64,000 nt of DNA. Source: an uncultured Bacteroides sp. GTDB taxonomy: Bacteria > Bacteroidota > Bacteroidia > Bacteroidales > Bacteroidaceae. Shown in pieces: positions 62,921 to 64,000 of the stretch. Position 1 is the first letter of the stretch. Every line of letters begins with the position of its first letter. The notes under the pieces are model-generated. The model was not told the DNA's origin. It did not search any database and saw only the letters and a list, made by a program, of their open reading frames with translations. The translations under genes and the position numbers were made by a program. The stretch lies in assembly GCF_905207245.1 (NCBI RefSeq), contig NZ_CAJLKP010000004.1, positions 62,001 through 126,000 of the forward strand, given 5' to 3'.

Positions 62921-64000
62921 ATGAAAAACAGAAGCGATTTATTTAAAATAGCTTGTGCCGTTCTGTTCCTTTGGGTAGGAGTAGCCGGGAAAAGCTGGGC
63001 ACAAGAGACAAAGAAAAGTTATTGGAATCTGCGTACTCAATTGATGCCTTTACGCTTGCCACCTCCGCCACCCGGCTATAAACCGGAGTATCTGGACTTG
63101 AATGGAGACGGGAAACCGGATGCTATTAAGTCTGTCACCCACAACGATATACCCATCTTGTGGCTGGATGATGACGGCAATATGAAAGAAGGGGACCTGG
63201 AAGGTGATATGGTGAATGATTGCCTGTTGATTGACCGCAACAAAGATGGCATTTATGGAGGTCAGGGCGACTTGATTATCGACTGGGTGGATACGGATGG
63301 AGACGGGAAGGCGGACATGCAGATTGTTGTAGAGTATCCGAAAGAACGTACGGGAGAAGTATGGCCCAACGGGCATTACATGATTATGCTCGATTTGGAT
63401 CATGACAATGTCTTCAATTATATCAACTGGAATAATTTTACCCTTCAGTGCTGGGATCGCAGTGGTTTGTCCGATTTCTATGAGGATTACAGTGGCCGTA
63501 CGGCTTTCATGAAGATACATACTTCCACGTATGATATGAAGGATTTGCGCTTGAATTGGGAGAACCCTTTCCTGTTCTATGATCCGGATAAGGATAATAG
63601 GACAGAAATGGCTATCCGTTTATTGGATTCTCCGAAAATTCATGATCCGAATGCCCCCTCTAACAGTTATGTGAACCGTCAGGTGGAAGGTCGCGTAGAC
63701 TGGGTTTCGCTTGCTGTAGACATTGATAACGATAATACTACCGGTAATGAGTTTGACTTTGATTTCACTATTGGTTTCCAGGGGGAAGGATTCGATTATA
63801 TGGATCAGGTTCACCCCATTAAAAACCTGCGTGGAATGCCGGAGGCTGATAAGTTCTTTATGGACCCCCGCTATCGCCAGTTGACGGAACTGATTTATCC
63901 CGACCACGACAGTGCACAGGAACTCATCTTCCAGCGTGGCAAATGGAACCGTATAAACTTTGTATATGATGAAGATGACGATTGCAACCGTTGGGAACGT
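62921..64000 (+). CDS. Large secreted protein with Ca-binding-type loops, unknown function (runs off right edge)
   Basis: The frame from ATG 62921 stays open for 360 codons to the window end. It begins with a signal peptide (KIACAVLFLWVGVAGKSWAQ). It then shows several Asp-rich loops of the EF-hand/dockerin/thrombospondin type: DLNGDGKPDA, DTDGDGKADMQ, DRNKDGIYGG, DLDHDNVFN, DIDNDNTTGNEFD. I do not recognise a family. It lies 12 bp after the acetylesterase and so belongs to the GH71/99-like operon. The loops suggest a calcium-stabilised, possibly multi-repeat glycan-active or glycan-binding protein. Nothing further can be concluded without the C-terminal part. Confidence 0.75.
   Translation, partial: MKNRSDLFKIACAVLFLWVGVAGKSWAQETKKSYWNLRTQLMPLRLPPPPPGYKPEYLDLNGDGKPDAIKSVTHNDIPILWLDDDGNMKEGDLEGDMVNDCLLIDRNKDGIYGGQGDLIIDWVDTDGDGKADMQIVVEYPKERTGEVWPNGHYMIMLDLDHDNVFNYINWNNFTLQCWDRSGLSDFYEDYSGRTAFMKIHTSTYDMKDLRLNWENPFLFYDPDKDNRTEMAIRLLDSPKIHDPNAPSNSYVNRQVEGRVDWVSLAVDIDNDNTTGNEFDFDFTIGFQGEGFDYMDQVHPIKNLRGMPEADKFFMDPRYRQLTELIYPDHDSAQELIFQRGKWNRINFVYDEDDDCNRWER

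Noticed and set aside
1..64000. tRNA, rRNA, insertion sequences or prophage genes
   Set aside because: I looked for cloverleaf sequences, CCA-type ends, transposase motifs and phage structural genes and saw none.

Overview
The window comes from a gut-type Bacteroides (Bacteroidota) chromosome. The evidence is SusC/SusD-type glycan uptake genes, lipoproteins and secreted glycosidases in large same-strand runs, promoters of the Bacteroidota form TTTG-N19-TAnnTTTG, an OMR1-PnuT-thiamine pyrophosphokinase operon behind a TPP riboswitch, and a thrA-apgM-like-thrC operon. I cannot name the species from the sequence alone. No rRNA, tRNA, transposase, prophage or CRISPR array is visible.

Layout. (1) 1-5.8 kb: the first codons of a divergent type I asparaginase, then the threonine operon. 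A short Thr/Met-rich ORF lies in its leader. The operon has bifunctional aspartokinase-homoserine dehydrogenase, a phosphoglycerate-mutase-like protein in the place of the missing homoserine kinase, and threonine synthase carrying an in-frame palindromic insertion. (2) 5.9-12.6 kb: a RelE/ParE-type toxin-antitoxin pair, an EamA exporter, the riboswitch-controlled thiamine uptake operon, and MscS. (3) 12.6-17.4 kb: an ECF sigma factor, a FecR anti-sigma factor and an STN-domain TonB receptor, with a small-RNA candidate and a 22-bp repeat array in the gaps. (4) 17.4-23.7 kb: a GH43-like enzyme and a tandem-domain CE12 esterase (convergent, overlapping), a TetR regulator with three matching operators and its lipoprotein/outer-membrane-protein target pair, a shortened DUF1622 gene, a second small-RNA candidate and an RlmJ-like methyltransferase.

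(5) 23.9-64 kb: a very large polysaccharide utilisation locus running off the right edge. It holds a GH2; a fused alginate-lyase-like plus beta-helix protein with a sialate-O-acetylesterase-type protein; a membrane-spanning sensor-regulator (LamG-like plus Kelch-like outside, SARP/BTAD-like inside); a GH63-GH31-GH67-like operon; SusC, SusD and a DUF3823 lipoprotein; then GH2, GH3, GH2-PA14, double beta-helix, GH71/99-like, a second acetylesterase and a large unknown Ca-loop protein.

How it works together (inference): SusC/SusD and the DUF3823 lipoprotein capture and import an oligosaccharide, and the secreted lyases, esterases and exo-glycosidases trim an O-acetylated, uronate-containing heteroglycan. 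The SARP-type membrane protein is the only PUL regulator in view. It may sense the glycan and drive the two promoters (near 40.3 and 60.1 kb) whose upstream regions are alike over about 89 bp. The most unusual non-coding signal is a set of three palindrome arrays with unrelated sequences but the same exact 22-bp period.
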